DNA from: Ilumatobacteraceae bacterium
GTDB taxonomy: Bacteria > Actinomycetota > Acidimicrobiia > Acidimicrobiales > Ilumatobacteraceae
Direction: 5' to 3'
Length of the DNA: 64,000 nt
Assembly (NCBI GenBank): GCA_018401375.1
Contig: JAGYKR010000003.1
Coordinates: 1-64,000 of the forward strand
Numbering within the stretch: the first letter of the stretch is position 1; each line of letters starts with the position of its first letter. Below the pieces are notes generated by a model. It made no database searches and was not told the DNA's origin. It saw only the letters and a program-made list of their open reading frames with translations. A program made the position numbers and the translations under genes. Of this stretch, positions 48,321 through 56,109 are shown piece after piece.

Positions 48321-48634
48321 AAGAACTACTCGATGATGTGGATCGTTGGCGGGCAAAAGGGGTCAGGGTGGCCGTGGCCCGAGTGGTAGACATCGAAGGC
48401 TCAGGCCCGCGTGAGCCGGGGGCGGCGATGGCTGTCAGCGCCGAAGGTGAAGTGGTGGGCAGCGTGAGCGGCGGCTGTGTGGAGGGGGCAGTTGTCAGCG
48501 AGGCTCTGCGTCTACTGGGCGGCGAACGGTCCCCGGGTGTTGTCAGTTTCGGTTACTCCGATGACGAGGCGTTCGCTGTAGGTCTGACCTGTGGGGGCAC
48601 GATCCGGTTGTTCCTTGAGGAGTTGGACTGGTGA
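48317..48634 (+). CDS. XdhC/CoxI-type protein, N-terminal domain only
   Basis: 105 residues matching only the XdhC_CoxI domain: VAVARVVDIEGSGPREPGAAM, GEVVGSVSGGCVEGAVV and FAVGLTCGGTIRLFLE. The C-terminal Rossmann part is missing, but a second, fuller XdhC gene follows with a 4-nt overlap. XdhC proteins bind molybdenum cofactor and present it for sulfuration before insertion. CoxF is a comparable short form. Confidence 0.92.
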   Translation: MKELLDDVDRWRAKGVRVAVARVVDIEGSGPREPGAAMAVSAEGEVVGSVSGGCVEGAVVSEALRLLGGERSPGVVSFGYSDDEAFAVGLTCGGTIRLFLEELDW

Positions 48635-49464
48635 GCCTCTATGACTTGTTGAGCCAGCGCTTGCGCGCTGAGTTGCCGGTGGCTTTGGCAACTGTGATCG
48701 AGGGACCGGCTCTCGATGGAACTACCCCCGGCGGAACGGTCCTCAATGGTCGGCTCGTGGTCACGGATTCCGATGAGGTGTCCGGCACCCTCGGTGACCC
48801 CGAACTTGATCGGGTCGTGGCTCGCGACGCCCGAGCCGAACTGGAGGCCGGCCGGAGCGGGATCCGTCACTACGGACCCCAAGGCCAAACCACCCCCGAG
48901 GACCTCGTGGGCTCGTCCACGATCAGGGTCTTCATTGAGAGTTGGTCCCCGCCGCCACAGATGTGGATCTTCGGTGCGGTGGATTTCACGGCGGCCTTAG
49001 CCAAGGTGGCCAAAGTCCTCGGATACCGGGTGACGGTTTGTGACGCTCGGGAGATCTTCGCCACTCGTCGACGTTTCCCGATGGCCGATGAGGTGCGGGT
49101 CACTTGGCCGAGCCCGATGTTCGCTGAACGAGGTGGGTCGCTCACCTCTCGAGACGCCGTGTGCATCTTGACCCATGACCCGAAGTTTGATGTACCGGCG
49201 ATCGCCGGCGCCTTAGCCACCGAGGTTGGCTACATCGGTGTGATGGGGAGCCGAAAGACCCATGCAAAACGTCTCGAGCGTCTCGCTGAGGCCGGTGTGG
49301 ATCAACCACAAGATCTCGACCGCCTGATGTCCCCGATCGGATTGGATCTGGGCGCTCGCACCCCCGAAGAAACTGCGATCTCCATCTGCGCGGAGATTAT
49401 TGCGAGAAGAACTGGGCGTTCGGCCACATCGCTGCGAGCGACCTCAGGCCCGATCCACGCCTGA
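48631..49464 (+). CDS. XdhC/CoxI-family molybdenum cofactor maturation protein
   Basis: 277 residues. A partial XdhC_CoxI N-terminal domain (LPVALATVIEGPALDGTTPGG) and a complete XdhC Rossmann C-terminal domain (QMWIFGAVDFTAALAKVAKVLGYRVTVCDAR, ILTHDPKFDVPAI, VGYIGVMGSRKTHAKRLERL, SPIGLDLGARTPEETAISI). It would bind and protect the Mo cofactor for the hydroxylase encoded upstream. GTGA overlap with the short XdhC gene suggests that the two products work as a pair. Confidence 0.93.
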   Translation: MSLYDLLSQRLRAELPVALATVIEGPALDGTTPGGTVLNGRLVVTDSDEVSGTLGDPELDRVVARDARAELEAGRSGIRHYGPQGQTTPEDLVGSSTIRVFIESWSPPPQMWIFGAVDFTAALAKVAKVLGYRVTVCDAREIFATRRRFPMADEVRVTWPSPMFAERGGSLTSRDAVCILTHDPKFDVPAIAGALATEVGYIGVMGSRKTHAKRLERLAEAGVDQPQDLDRLMSPIGLDLGARTPEETAISICAEIIARRTGRSATSLRATSGPIHA

Positions 49465-49498
49465 AATCTCGTAGCCGTTGTTGTCGGCAGGCCGTTAC

Positions 49499-50200
49499 TC
49501 AGATGGGACTGGAGTACCTGGCACTGCGCGTCCGGGAGGAAACCATCTGGCGGATCTCAACGTTGCGCCCGGTGTAAGGGGCATGAACCACGATATTTGA
49601 GGCCCCGAGATACATCATGATGTGACCCGGATACCAGATCAGATCTCCAGCCTGCGCTTCTTCTGCCGAGATCTTGTTCCCCGCTTGGTACTGACCACGG
49701 CTGTAGTGGCCGATGAAGATATCGGCGGTGTCCCAGGCGTAGGCAGTGAGGCCCGAGCAGTCAAAACCCCCGTCGGGGTTCTTGCCAAGGTAGCGGTACT
49801 TGATGCCCACCTGAGCGACCGCCGTCAAAGCAACCACTTGGCGGACCATCGGGAGTTCTCGCCATGCTTGTTCAAGGTCGGTGCTCTCCACTGCGAGTTC
49901 GGTGGAGATATGCCGTGCCACGAGATCACGGCCTTCGAGATACGTCACGTAGTGGGCAGGAGACTCATCTTGGCGCCAAGCGGCAAGGGCCTCGAGCGCT
50001 TCATTGGCCATTTCGGCAATACTGCGATCTTGGAGACGAAGGGGTTTCGCCTCGGCCACGGCTCCGGAGCCAAACACCACAACACCTGACAATGTCACCG
50101 TCAGCGCGAGCACGAACAGGGCCCGCACGGACGAGGCCCTCAGGCTTCGAAGGTTCAGGGACTTCGCCGGGGCGAGGACTGAGTGATCAGAGGCTGTCAT
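49499..50200 (-). CDS. secreted NlpC/P60 peptidoglycan hydrolase
   Basis: 233 residues. A long N-region and signal peptide (ALFVLALTVTLSGVVVFGSGAVAEA), a helical segment, then the NlpC/P60 catalytic domain with Cys148 in GGFDCSGLTAYAW, His193 in YPGHIMMYLG and His206 in VVHAPYTG. It would cut peptide stems in the cell wall (D-Glu to diaminopimelate). It interrupts the Mo-hydroxylase maturation genes on the opposite strand. A promoter and a leader hairpin lie upstream. Confidence 0.92.
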   Translation of the reverse strand: MTASDHSVLAPAKSLNLRSLRASSVRALFVLALTVTLSGVVVFGSGAVAEAKPLRLQDRSIAEMANEALEALAAWRQDESPAHYVTYLEGRDLVARHISTELAVESTDLEQAWRELPMVRQVVALTAVAQVGIKYRYLGKNPDGGFDCSGLTAYAWDTADIFIGHYSRGQYQAGNKISAEEAQAGDLIWYPGHIMMYLGASNIVVHAPYTGRNVEIRQMVSSRTRSARYSSPI

Positions 50201-50215
50201 AAATCTGGTGCGCCA

Positions 50216-50231
50216 CAGGCCCTGCGGCCTG
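50216..50231 (-). promoter_or_regulatory. leader hairpin before the NlpC/P60 gene
   Basis: CAGGCC (50216-50221) and GGCCTG (50226-50231) form a perfect 6-bp inverted repeat with a 4-nt loop, between the predicted transcription start (~50237) and the ATG at 50200. It could fold in the mRNA leader or bind a dimeric regulator. It does not match the ydaO/c-di-AMP riboswitch often found before such genes. Confidence 0.35.
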
Positions 50232-50243
50232 ATGACTTCCGGG

Positions 50244-50273
50244 ACAGTATCGTCATCAATCCGTAATAATCAA
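50244..50273 (-). promoter_or_regulatory. sigma-70-type promoter for the NlpC/P60 gene
   Basis: On the minus strand, TTGATT (50273-50268) and TACTGT (50249-50244) are 18 nt apart, a good -35/-10 pair, with an AT-rich upstream stretch. It would start transcription about 36 nt before the ATG. Confidence 0.45.
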
Positions 50274-50375
50274 CTCCAAATCGACATAATTGAAATGTTT
50301 GGAATTCTGTGCCCACGTCGATGCTGATGCTTCGATCTGACCATCGGACCTGCGCAGATCTGAGAGAATAGAGCG

Positions 50376-50999
50376 ATGGGGATTCGCGATGAGGAGCATG
50401 ACGGGCCCATCGCCGTAGTGCTTGCCGCCGGCGCTGGGTCACGGTTTGAGGGCCAGGACCACAAACTGAACTCGCGCATCGGCGGGGTCACGATCATTGA
50501 GTGGGCACTCCGCGCTGCGCTCAGCGCAGAGATCGGCCCTGTGGTCGTAGTCACTGGCGCCACCCGCCCTGAGATCGACGAACCGGATCTTGATTACACC
50601 GAAATCAACAATCCGCTGTGGGCATCAGGCCAAGCTTCCTCCGTGCAGATCGCAATCGAACATGCCCGCTCGCTCGGAGCATCCTGTGCAGTCATCGGAC
50701 TCGGCGATCAGCCTTTCATTACGGCGGCTAGTTGGAGGGCGCTCGCTCAATCGCACTCTCCGATCGCTGTGGCGACGTACCTCGATGCCGACGGGACCCC
50801 CCATCGAGGTAACCCGGTAAAGTTAGATGCCAGTGTGTGGGAGCACCTCCCCACCACCGGAGACCACGGGGCACGCGAACTCATCCGGATGCGCCCAGAA
50901 CTCGTGGAGGCGATACCCTGCGAGGGGTCGCCGGCCGACATCGACACAGTGGAGGACCTCCAGAGATGGCAGAACAACTCGTCAACGAATTCACCGTAA
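50376..50999 (+). CDS. MocA-like molybdenum cofactor cytidylyltransferase
   Basis: 207 residues with the MobA/MocA nucleotidyltransferase fold: PIAVVLAAGAGSRFEGQDHKL, VVVVTGATRPEI, WASGQASSVQIAIEHA, VIGLGDQPFIT and GNPVKLDASVWEHL ... TGDHGARELI. MocA adds CMP to molybdopterin to form the MCD cofactor that this enzyme superfamily uses. That fits the neighbouring operon. CoxG overlaps by 34 nt. Confidence 0.92.
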   Translation: MGIRDEEHDGPIAVVLAAGAGSRFEGQDHKLNSRIGGVTIIEWALRAALSAEIGPVVVVTGATRPEIDEPDLDYTEINNPLWASGQASSVQIAIEHARSLGASCAVIGLGDQPFITAASWRALAQSHSPIAVATYLDADGTPHRGNPVKLDASVWEHLPTTGDHGARELIRMRPELVEAIPCEGSPADIDTVEDLQRWQNNSSTNSP

Positions 51000-51700
51000 A
51001 CCGCCCGATTGAAGAGGCGTGGCCGGTGATATGCGACCTCGAGCGCATCGCTCCCTGTCTCCCCGGGGCCCAGCTCCAAGAAATCGAAGGCGACGAGTAT
51101 CGCGGGATCGTCAAGGTCAAACTCGGCGCGGTGGCCACCCAGTTCAAGGGCGCTGCCTCGTTCACCAGTCGTGACGATGTGAACTACACCGCAGCCCTTC
51201 ACGCCGAGGGCCGTGACACAGGTGGGCGCGGCAATGCCGCAGCGGAGATCACTGCCACTGCCGTGGCGCTCTCTCCCACCAGCACTCGGGTTGAAGTGAT
51301 CGCTGATCTCCACATCACTGGCAAGGTGGCCCAGTTTGGCCGCGGCATCCTCGGCGATGTTTCAAAAAAACTGATGACTCAGTTCGCCACGAACCTCAAC
51401 ACGATGCTCGACACCACGATGCTCGATAGCCCCGCGCCAGATGCGACAGCACCAGACACAACAGCGCCAGAAACGACGGTGGCGGAGACAAACGGCTCCT
51501 CGGCATCGACAGTAGATGCATCTTCAGCGGCTGAGTCCGACGTGACCCCTGCCGCCCCGAGGGTCCGCAAGATCGATGGACCGGCTTCTGAGCCGATCGA
51601 TATGGCCGGCATGGCAGGCCCTGCCCTAGCTAAGCGCTTCGGTCCGGTTCTTGTTGTGCTGCTCTTGGCCTTGCTGCTGTTGCGTCGACGCGGCAACTGA
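50966..51700 (+). CDS. CoxG-like SRPBCC protein with C-terminal membrane anchor
   Basis: 244 residues. Residues 1-150 form a CoxG/SRPBCC fold (FTVNRPIEEAWPVICDLERIAPCLPGAQL, YRGIVKVKLGAV, GKVAQFGRGILGDVSKKLM), followed by a Thr/Ala/Pro-rich linker and a terminal membrane helix (FGPVLVVLLLALLLLRRRGN). CoxG recruits CO dehydrogenase-type enzymes to the membrane and binds quinone, passing electrons to respiration. That makes a respiratory role for the Mo-hydroxylase likely. Confidence 0.92.
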   Translation: MAEQLVNEFTVNRPIEEAWPVICDLERIAPCLPGAQLQEIEGDEYRGIVKVKLGAVATQFKGAASFTSRDDVNYTAALHAEGRDTGGRGNAAAEITATAVALSPTSTRVEVIADLHITGKVAQFGRGILGDVSKKLMTQFATNLNTMLDTTMLDSPAPDATAPDTTAPETTVAETNGSSASTVDASSAAESDVTPAAPRVRKIDGPASEPIDMAGMAGPALAKRFGPVLVVLLLALLLLRRRGN

Positions 51701-51726
51701 TCCGCTGACAGTCGGCTGCGGCCCCA

Positions 51727-52665
51727 ATGCCTTACCGCATATCTGCCGAGAATCAGCCTGAGGATCTCGACATCGTCCGAGGCCTCCTCGGTCGCGAACC
51801 TCTCAGCGCGTTCACCGTGGTGGTCAGAGATGAGGCCGGTGCACCAGTCGTGATCCAAAACGCACCGTTTTTGGATGACGGTAGACCCATGCCAACCCGC
51901 TATTGGTTGGTCGGCCCCACCGAAATCAACCGGGTGGGGCGTCTTGAGGCCGAGGGTGGGGTGCGGGCCGCCGAAGCGGCCATCAGCCCCGAAACGTTGC
52001 GTGCTGCGCATGACCGCTACCAAGAGTTGCGGGATCGGCTGATTCCCCCTGATCACTCCGGACCTCGGCCCTATGGCGGAGTGGGCGGCACCCGCGAAGG
52101 GGTCAAGTGCCTACATGCCCACTACGCGTGGTTCTTAGTTGGCGGTGACGATCCCGTTGGGGCGTGGGTCCAAGACCGTCTCGATGCTTTAGATGGCGAG
52201 TTGTTGTTGCGTATCGATGCGCAGGACACTTGTGTGTTGAGCCAACGCGGATGGCAGCACCGGATTGAGAGCGCCCCACAGTTCCTTCATGAACACGGCC
52301 TCAACGAGAGCGATCCGCCACATCCGGCAAGCCTCACCAATGCTCTTGGCAGCGTGGAAGACGATCTGGTGCAGATGTTGCTCGAACATCCTGAGCTCCC
52401 CTCACATCTGCGACTTCGTATCACCGGCACATTGGCCAGGTCACTCGCCCAGGTGGAGATTGGCCTGACCGATATCCCCGCCGAGGTAGAGATCACCCGG
52501 GAGGCACTCGAAGAAGTGTTCCGCGTTCTGGCCACCGAGGCCGCTGCCGATCGTGCCGCCAATCCCGGACTGCCCGCTGGAGATGTGGAACTGATCGTGG
52601 CTGCCGCCTGCTTGGTGGTGGGCGCTGTGCGGACCCTCGGGTTGGACCGAGTTGAGGTGGTCTGA
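51727..52665 (+). CDS. DUF501 protein fused to a degenerate Ppx/GppA C-terminal part
   Basis: 312 residues. Residues 1-170 are DUF501 (VRGLLGREPLSAFTVVVRDE, RYWLVGPTEINRVGRLEAEGG, GTREGVKCLHAHYAWFLVGG). Residues ~228-312 resemble the second half of Ppx/GppA phosphatases (RITGTLARSLAQVEIGL, then an ITREALEEVF helix, PGLPAGDVELIVAAACLVVG and LGLDRVEV), but the N-terminal ATP-binding half is absent. In other actinobacteria DUF501 and ppx are adjacent, often next to eno and ftsB. The fusion is probably the remnant of a deletion that joined the two genes. Confidence 0.85.
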   Translation: MPYRISAENQPEDLDIVRGLLGREPLSAFTVVVRDEAGAPVVIQNAPFLDDGRPMPTRYWLVGPTEINRVGRLEAEGGVRAAEAAISPETLRAAHDRYQELRDRLIPPDHSGPRPYGGVGGTREGVKCLHAHYAWFLVGGDDPVGAWVQDRLDALDGELLLRIDAQDTCVLSQRGWQHRIESAPQFLHEHGLNESDPPHPASLTNALGSVEDDLVQMLLEHPELPSHLRLRITGTLARSLAQVEIGLTDIPAEVEITREALEEVFRVLATEAAADRAANPGLPAGDVELIVAAACLVVGAVRTLGLDRVEVV

Positions 52666-53280
52666 GTGCGTCACCCCTCCGGGAGTCCGAGATCGCCACT
52701 ACGGCTCTACGGGTCACGGGTCGTTTTACGCCCACTGATGGCATCGGACTACGAGGCCTGGAGCGAGGTCCGCACCTATAACGAGGACTGGCTCATCCCA
52801 TGGGAACCCCAACGTCACCCCCTCCAAGGTGACCCGGTGAACTATCGAGCGGCGTTCGTGGCGCGCTGCAATGCTCGCGATCGGGATCGCACTGCTGACT
52901 ACGCCTACGCATTCGGAGTCTTCGTAGACCAGCGAGTGGCTGGAGAGATCAACCTCAACGGCATCATCCGCGGCGCAATGCAGACCGGGACCATCGGCTA
53001 TTGGATTGATCAGCGACACGCCGGACAGGGCTACACCACCGAAGGTGTCGCCGTTGTCCTGCGTTTCGCGTTTGAGGAACTGCGATTACATCGCGTGGAG
53101 ATCTGTATCGTTCCGCGCAATGCGAGCAGCCGCAGAGTGGTGGAGAAACTAGGCCTCAGATGCGAGGGTCTCGCAGAGAGGTTCCTAGAGATCAATGGGA
53201 TTTGGGAGGACCATCTGCGATTCGCAATCACCCTTGAAGAGTGGGTGGATCGCCGAGAGGAACTCTCTGTGTGGTGGTGA
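52666..53280 (+). CDS. RimJ/RimL-type N-acetyltransferase
   Basis: 204 residues: LRLYGSRVVLRPLMASDYEAW, IGYWIDQRHAGQGYTTEGVAVVLRFAFEELRLHRVEICIVPRNASSRRVVEKLGLRCEG, ending LEEWVDRR. This is the RimJ/RimL GNAT layout with the acetyl-CoA loop HAGQGYTTEG. It may acetylate a ribosomal protein N-terminus or another substrate. GTG abuts the previous stop. Confidence 0.9.
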   Translation: MRHPSGSPRSPLRLYGSRVVLRPLMASDYEAWSEVRTYNEDWLIPWEPQRHPLQGDPVNYRAAFVARCNARDRDRTADYAYAFGVFVDQRVAGEINLNGIIRGAMQTGTIGYWIDQRHAGQGYTTEGVAVVLRFAFEELRLHRVEICIVPRNASSRRVVEKLGLRCEGLAERFLEINGIWEDHLRFAITLEEWVDRREELSVWW

Positions 53281-53314
53281 GACCAGCGCGCCGCTAGATC
53301 AGCGCGCCGTGAGA

Positions 53315-53716
53315 TCAAGCTTCGGCGATTTGTCGGGCCGCATCCACCCGTGCCCGACGCAGATTGGTGCGCCGCTTCCACATCTTGGTCTTCCAGTGGC
53401 GCATCCCGCGACTCTGCTTGGCCAGTTTGGTCCGTGCCACATCAGCGTCATGACGATGATCGGGTTTCCATGCCGCACCAGGCTCATGAAGATCCTCAGG
53501 ATCGAGACCGGCGCTGACTTGATGGGCCACGTGGTTGAGTTCCACATGGATTCGGTGTCGTTCGCTGTGGGCGTGCGCTCTGACCTCTTGCTTGGGCAGC
53601 ATTGGCACATCGGAACTGCGATGACGTTGACTCATTTGGGCTACCTCCCGTGGTTGGTGTTGTAGCTCCTCCCCCTGCGGAGAACCTACATCACCCGCGA
53701 CCACAGAACCAGACAT
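53315..53716 (-). CDS. hypothetical charged protein (133 aa)
   Basis: A His/Arg-rich product whose C-terminal half (HRIHVELNHVAHQVSAGLDP, AAWKPDHRHDADVARTKL, MRHWKTKMWKRRTNLRRARV) has a repetitive alpha-helical, basic character. It begins 3 nt after the enoyl-CoA hydratase stop on the same strand, so it is read from that transcript. I think it is real but do not recognise a family. Confidence 0.65.
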   Translation of the reverse strand: MSGSVVAGDVGSPQGEELQHQPREVAQMSQRHRSSDVPMLPKQEVRAHAHSERHRIHVELNHVAHQVSAGLDPEDLHEPGAAWKPDHRHDADVARTKLAKQSRGMRHWKTKMWKRRTNLRRARVDAARQIAEA

Positions 53717-53719
53717 GTC

Positions 53720-54481
53720 TTACTTCTTTGAGATGCGCGATTGCAGAGCAGCGAGACGCTCAGCAAACCACGGCTGGCGGGTGCTCCACAGTTGTGGTTC
53801 CAACTCCCGAGTCACGGCGGCAGGGTGATTGTCCACATCGGCCATCGCCTGAATCGTCGCCTTGGTGGTAATCACAAGTTCGCGCGGAGCGGCAGCGGCG
53901 GTGCGTGCGTAGGCCTGTGCAGTGGCCAACAAATCTGCGTCCTCCACACACCGATGCACAAGTCCCACCCGTTCGGCCTCGGCCCCGTCCATCACTTGCC
54001 CAAAGATCACCGCAGCCATCGTCGCCTGCGGGCCAGCGATCCGACGCAGCATCCACGTGTGGCCGCCACCGGGATGGATCCCGATCTGCAAGAAGCGGGT
54101 GTCAAACTTTGCGCTGCGACCAGCGATCCGAAGGTCACACCCGAGAGCCAGGTTCATCCCTGCTCCTACCGCTGCGCCGTTCACTGCCGCCAAGGTGGGC
54201 AGCGGACTGCGAGCGATCCGCAAGAAGCCTTCATAAATGTTGCCGAGGCTGTCACCAGAGGCCTCGGCCAGGTTGCCGAGGTTCGCTCCCGCGCAGAACG
54301 CCGGGGCTGCACCAGTCACCACCACCGCACCCACCGAGGAGTCAGCTTCCACCGCCTCCATCGCAGCGATGATCTCGGCCACCATCGGGGCCGTCAACGT
54401 ATTGCGCTCGGTGGGATTGTTAAGGGTGAGAGTGGCCACACCTTCATTGATTTCGAGCAGGACGAGTGAGTCAGAAGACAT
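53720..54481 (-). CDS. enoyl-CoA hydratase/isomerase family protein
   Basis: 253 residues of the crotonase fold: oxyanion-hole segments APAFCAGANLGNL and NGAAVGAGMNLALGCDLRIA, then FDTRFLQIGIHPGGGHTWMLRRIAG. The Glu pair of true enoyl-CoA hydratases is not clearly present (HPGGG instead of PELG), so it may be a hydratase, isomerase or other crotonase. ATG at 54481 or 54490 may serve as the start. Confidence 0.9.
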   Translation of the reverse strand: MSSDSLVLLEINEGVATLTLNNPTERNTLTAPMVAEIIAAMEAVEADSSVGAVVVTGAAPAFCAGANLGNLAEASGDSLGNIYEGFLRIARSPLPTLAAVNGAAVGAGMNLALGCDLRIAGRSAKFDTRFLQIGIHPGGGHTWMLRRIAGPQATMAAVIFGQVMDGAEAERVGLVHRCVEDADLLATAQAYARTAAAAPRELVITTKATIQAMADVDNHPAAVTRELEPQLWSTRQPWFAERLAALQSRISKK

Positions 54482-54518
54482 AGGGCCCATTCTGGCATCT
54501 CGGGCTCAGTGACCTTTA

Positions 54519-54580
54519 GACCAAAGATGTAGACCAGAGATGCAGGCCAGAGATGTAGACCGGAGATGTAGACCAAAATG
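54519..54580. repeat. 13-bp direct repeats (iterons) in a divergent intergenic region
   Basis: Four tandem units of consensus GACCAGAGATGTA at 54519, 54532, 54545 and 54558, followed by a partial fifth (GACCAAAATG). They lie between the divergent enoyl-CoA hydratase and hypothetical genes. A 13-bp spacing is not a helical turn and not a codon multiple. They could be a binding array for a regulator or a simple minisatellite. Confidence 0.85.
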
Positions 54581-54623
54581 GCGAGCGCTGCCCAGCCCAA
54601 TTGGCCAGTAACATCGCCGTGGC

Positions 54624-55244
54624 ATGCTCGACCACGTCTTCACCGATGCGATCAGCGCTTTGAGAGAGGCCTTCGAAGCGGCTTTCCTTGAACGCCAAGC
54701 CTTCGAAGAGCACTTCCAAGTAGATGTGTTACTCGGCGATCTGTCCTGGGAGACGAGTTACGGACTCCCGGGCGAAGGCCAACCGCCGCGGGTGGTGGCC
54801 CATATCTCCTTCGAATGGCCGAGTTGGAGCCAAACCGCGTATCGCCGCTGGTACGTGGAAGAGGAACTCGAAACCCAACCGGCGATCGAAATGGAGATCG
54901 TGCTGCGGGTGCAGCGCCTCGCCGACCAACCGAGCCCCGATCGATTCATCGAGATCCTCCCGCAGATCAGTCCGCTGATCGGGGCCGAGCGCCTTGAACG
55001 AGCCGGGTTGACCATTGAGATCGGCCATCCTGACCCACAGGACACCTCAGGGATTGCCACTATCGAATACGCGGTTGAGATCACCTACGAAGGTCTGTAC
55101 GAACTCGCCGAGGAGACCCTCGCAGACGGGGCCTCCAACCTGCTCGACGACCACTTCGGCGCTCTCGGCGGTTGGATTGCGTCCACCCTCGTGCGCCTCG
55201 GTGATCTCAAACTCGAATATCTGCCCGCCGATGACCCACAATGA
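54624..55244 (+). CDS. hypothetical protein (206 aa)
   Basis: An acidic soluble product beginning MLDHVFTDAISALREAFEAAF, with beta-rich central part (VVAHISFEWPSWSQTAYRRW, IEMEIVLRVQRLADQPSP) and a Leu/Ala-rich C-terminus (GLYELAEETLADGASNLLDDH). TAACAT lies 9 nt before the ATG. The next gene, a crotonase, starts within a few nucleotides of its stop. No family recognised. Confidence 0.75.
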   Translation: MLDHVFTDAISALREAFEAAFLERQAFEEHFQVDVLLGDLSWETSYGLPGEGQPPRVVAHISFEWPSWSQTAYRRWYVEEELETQPAIEMEIVLRVQRLADQPSPDRFIEILPQISPLIGAERLERAGLTIEIGHPDPQDTSGIATIEYAVEITYEGLYELAEETLADGASNLLDDHFGALGGWIASTLVRLGDLKLEYLPADDPQ

Positions 55245-55248
55245 GTCG

Positions 55249-56046
55249 GTGACCACAACTACTTCATCTGACTCCGTATTGCTCGAGATCTCCGAACACA
55301 TCGCCACCATCACTCTCAATCGCCCAGAAGCACGCAACGCACTTTCTAGCGAGGTGCTGAAATTGTTGCCCGAGAAGATGCGCTCAGCAGACGCCAATCC
55401 CGATGTTCGCGTCATCATTCTCACCGGCGCTGATCCTGCGTTTTGTGCCGGATTGGACCTGAAAGAGCTCGGGTCATCGGGACAGAATCTCGGTAGTGGC
55501 TCGGGGGCGGACGGCTCGCGCAACCGTGACGGGGTCCGCGGACCATTCCCGTTGTTGTCTAAGCCACTGATCGGTGCCGTCAACGGTGTGGCGATCACCG
55601 GCGGATTTGAGCTTGCGCTCAACTGCGACTTCTTGATCGCGTCGGAACACGCGAAGTTCGGCGATACCCACTCTCGAGTAGGTGTGATGCCCGGCTGGGG
55701 ACTCACCGTGCTGCTCCCGCAGGCCATCGGTGTGCGCCGCGCCCGCGAGATGAGCTTCACCGGGAACTTTCTGTCCGCCGCAGAGGCCCTCCAATGGGGT
55801 CTCGTCAACCATGTTGTCCCGCATGATGACCTCATGCCCTTCACCCGGCAAATCGCCTCAGACATCGTGGGCAACGAAGCCGAAGGGGTCTCTCAAATCC
55901 GGTCCACCTACGCAGCCATCGCCCATGACGACGATGCTTGGGAGACCGAATCTCGCGACTCTCGGGCATGGATGCGCGCTCAGTTCACCCCAGAAAAGGT
56001 GGAGGCCCGCCGGGTGGCCATTCAGGCCCGCGGCCGCACTCAGTGA
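55249..56046 (+). CDS. enoyl-CoA hydratase family protein
   Basis: 265 residues of the crotonase fold: ATITLNRPEARNALSSEVL, ADPAFCAGLDLKELG, NGVAITGGFELALNCDFLIASE and DTHSRVGVMPGWGLTVLLPQAIG. The second oxyanion segment and the FELALNCD stretch are intact. It would hydrate or isomerise an enoyl-CoA in fatty-acid breakdown. GTG at 55249 is used; ATG at 55231 overlaps the previous gene and is the alternative. Confidence 0.9.
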   Translation: MTTTTSSDSVLLEISEHIATITLNRPEARNALSSEVLKLLPEKMRSADANPDVRVIILTGADPAFCAGLDLKELGSSGQNLGSGSGADGSRNRDGVRGPFPLLSKPLIGAVNGVAITGGFELALNCDFLIASEHAKFGDTHSRVGVMPGWGLTVLLPQAIGVRRAREMSFTGNFLSAAEALQWGLVNHVVPHDDLMPFTRQIASDIVGNEAEGVSQIRSTYAAIAHDDDAWETESRDSRAWMRAQFTPEKVEARRVAIQARGRTQ

Positions 56047-56096
56047 TTCCCATTTCCGATCGCACACCTGCGGCCACACGGCTTCCTACCGCCAAG

Positions 56097-56102
56097 TAGT
56101 AT
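56097..56102 (+). promoter_or_regulatory. -10 hexamer TAGTAT before the PhyH fragment
   Basis: TAGTAT ends 7 nt before the ATG at 56110, so the short PhyH-like frame, and adenosine deaminase after it, may be transcribed from here. Confidence 0.4.
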
Positions 56103-56109
56103 CTCGGCG

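Noticed and set aside
50201-50375. ydaO/c-di-AMP riboswitch before the NlpC/P60 gene
   Set aside because: The expected conserved blocks are not present and the leader would be only about 36 nt.
53281-53312. 16-bp imperfect direct repeat after the acetyltransferase
   Set aside because: Only two GCGCGCCG-centred copies, without symmetry or context, so likely chance or slippage.
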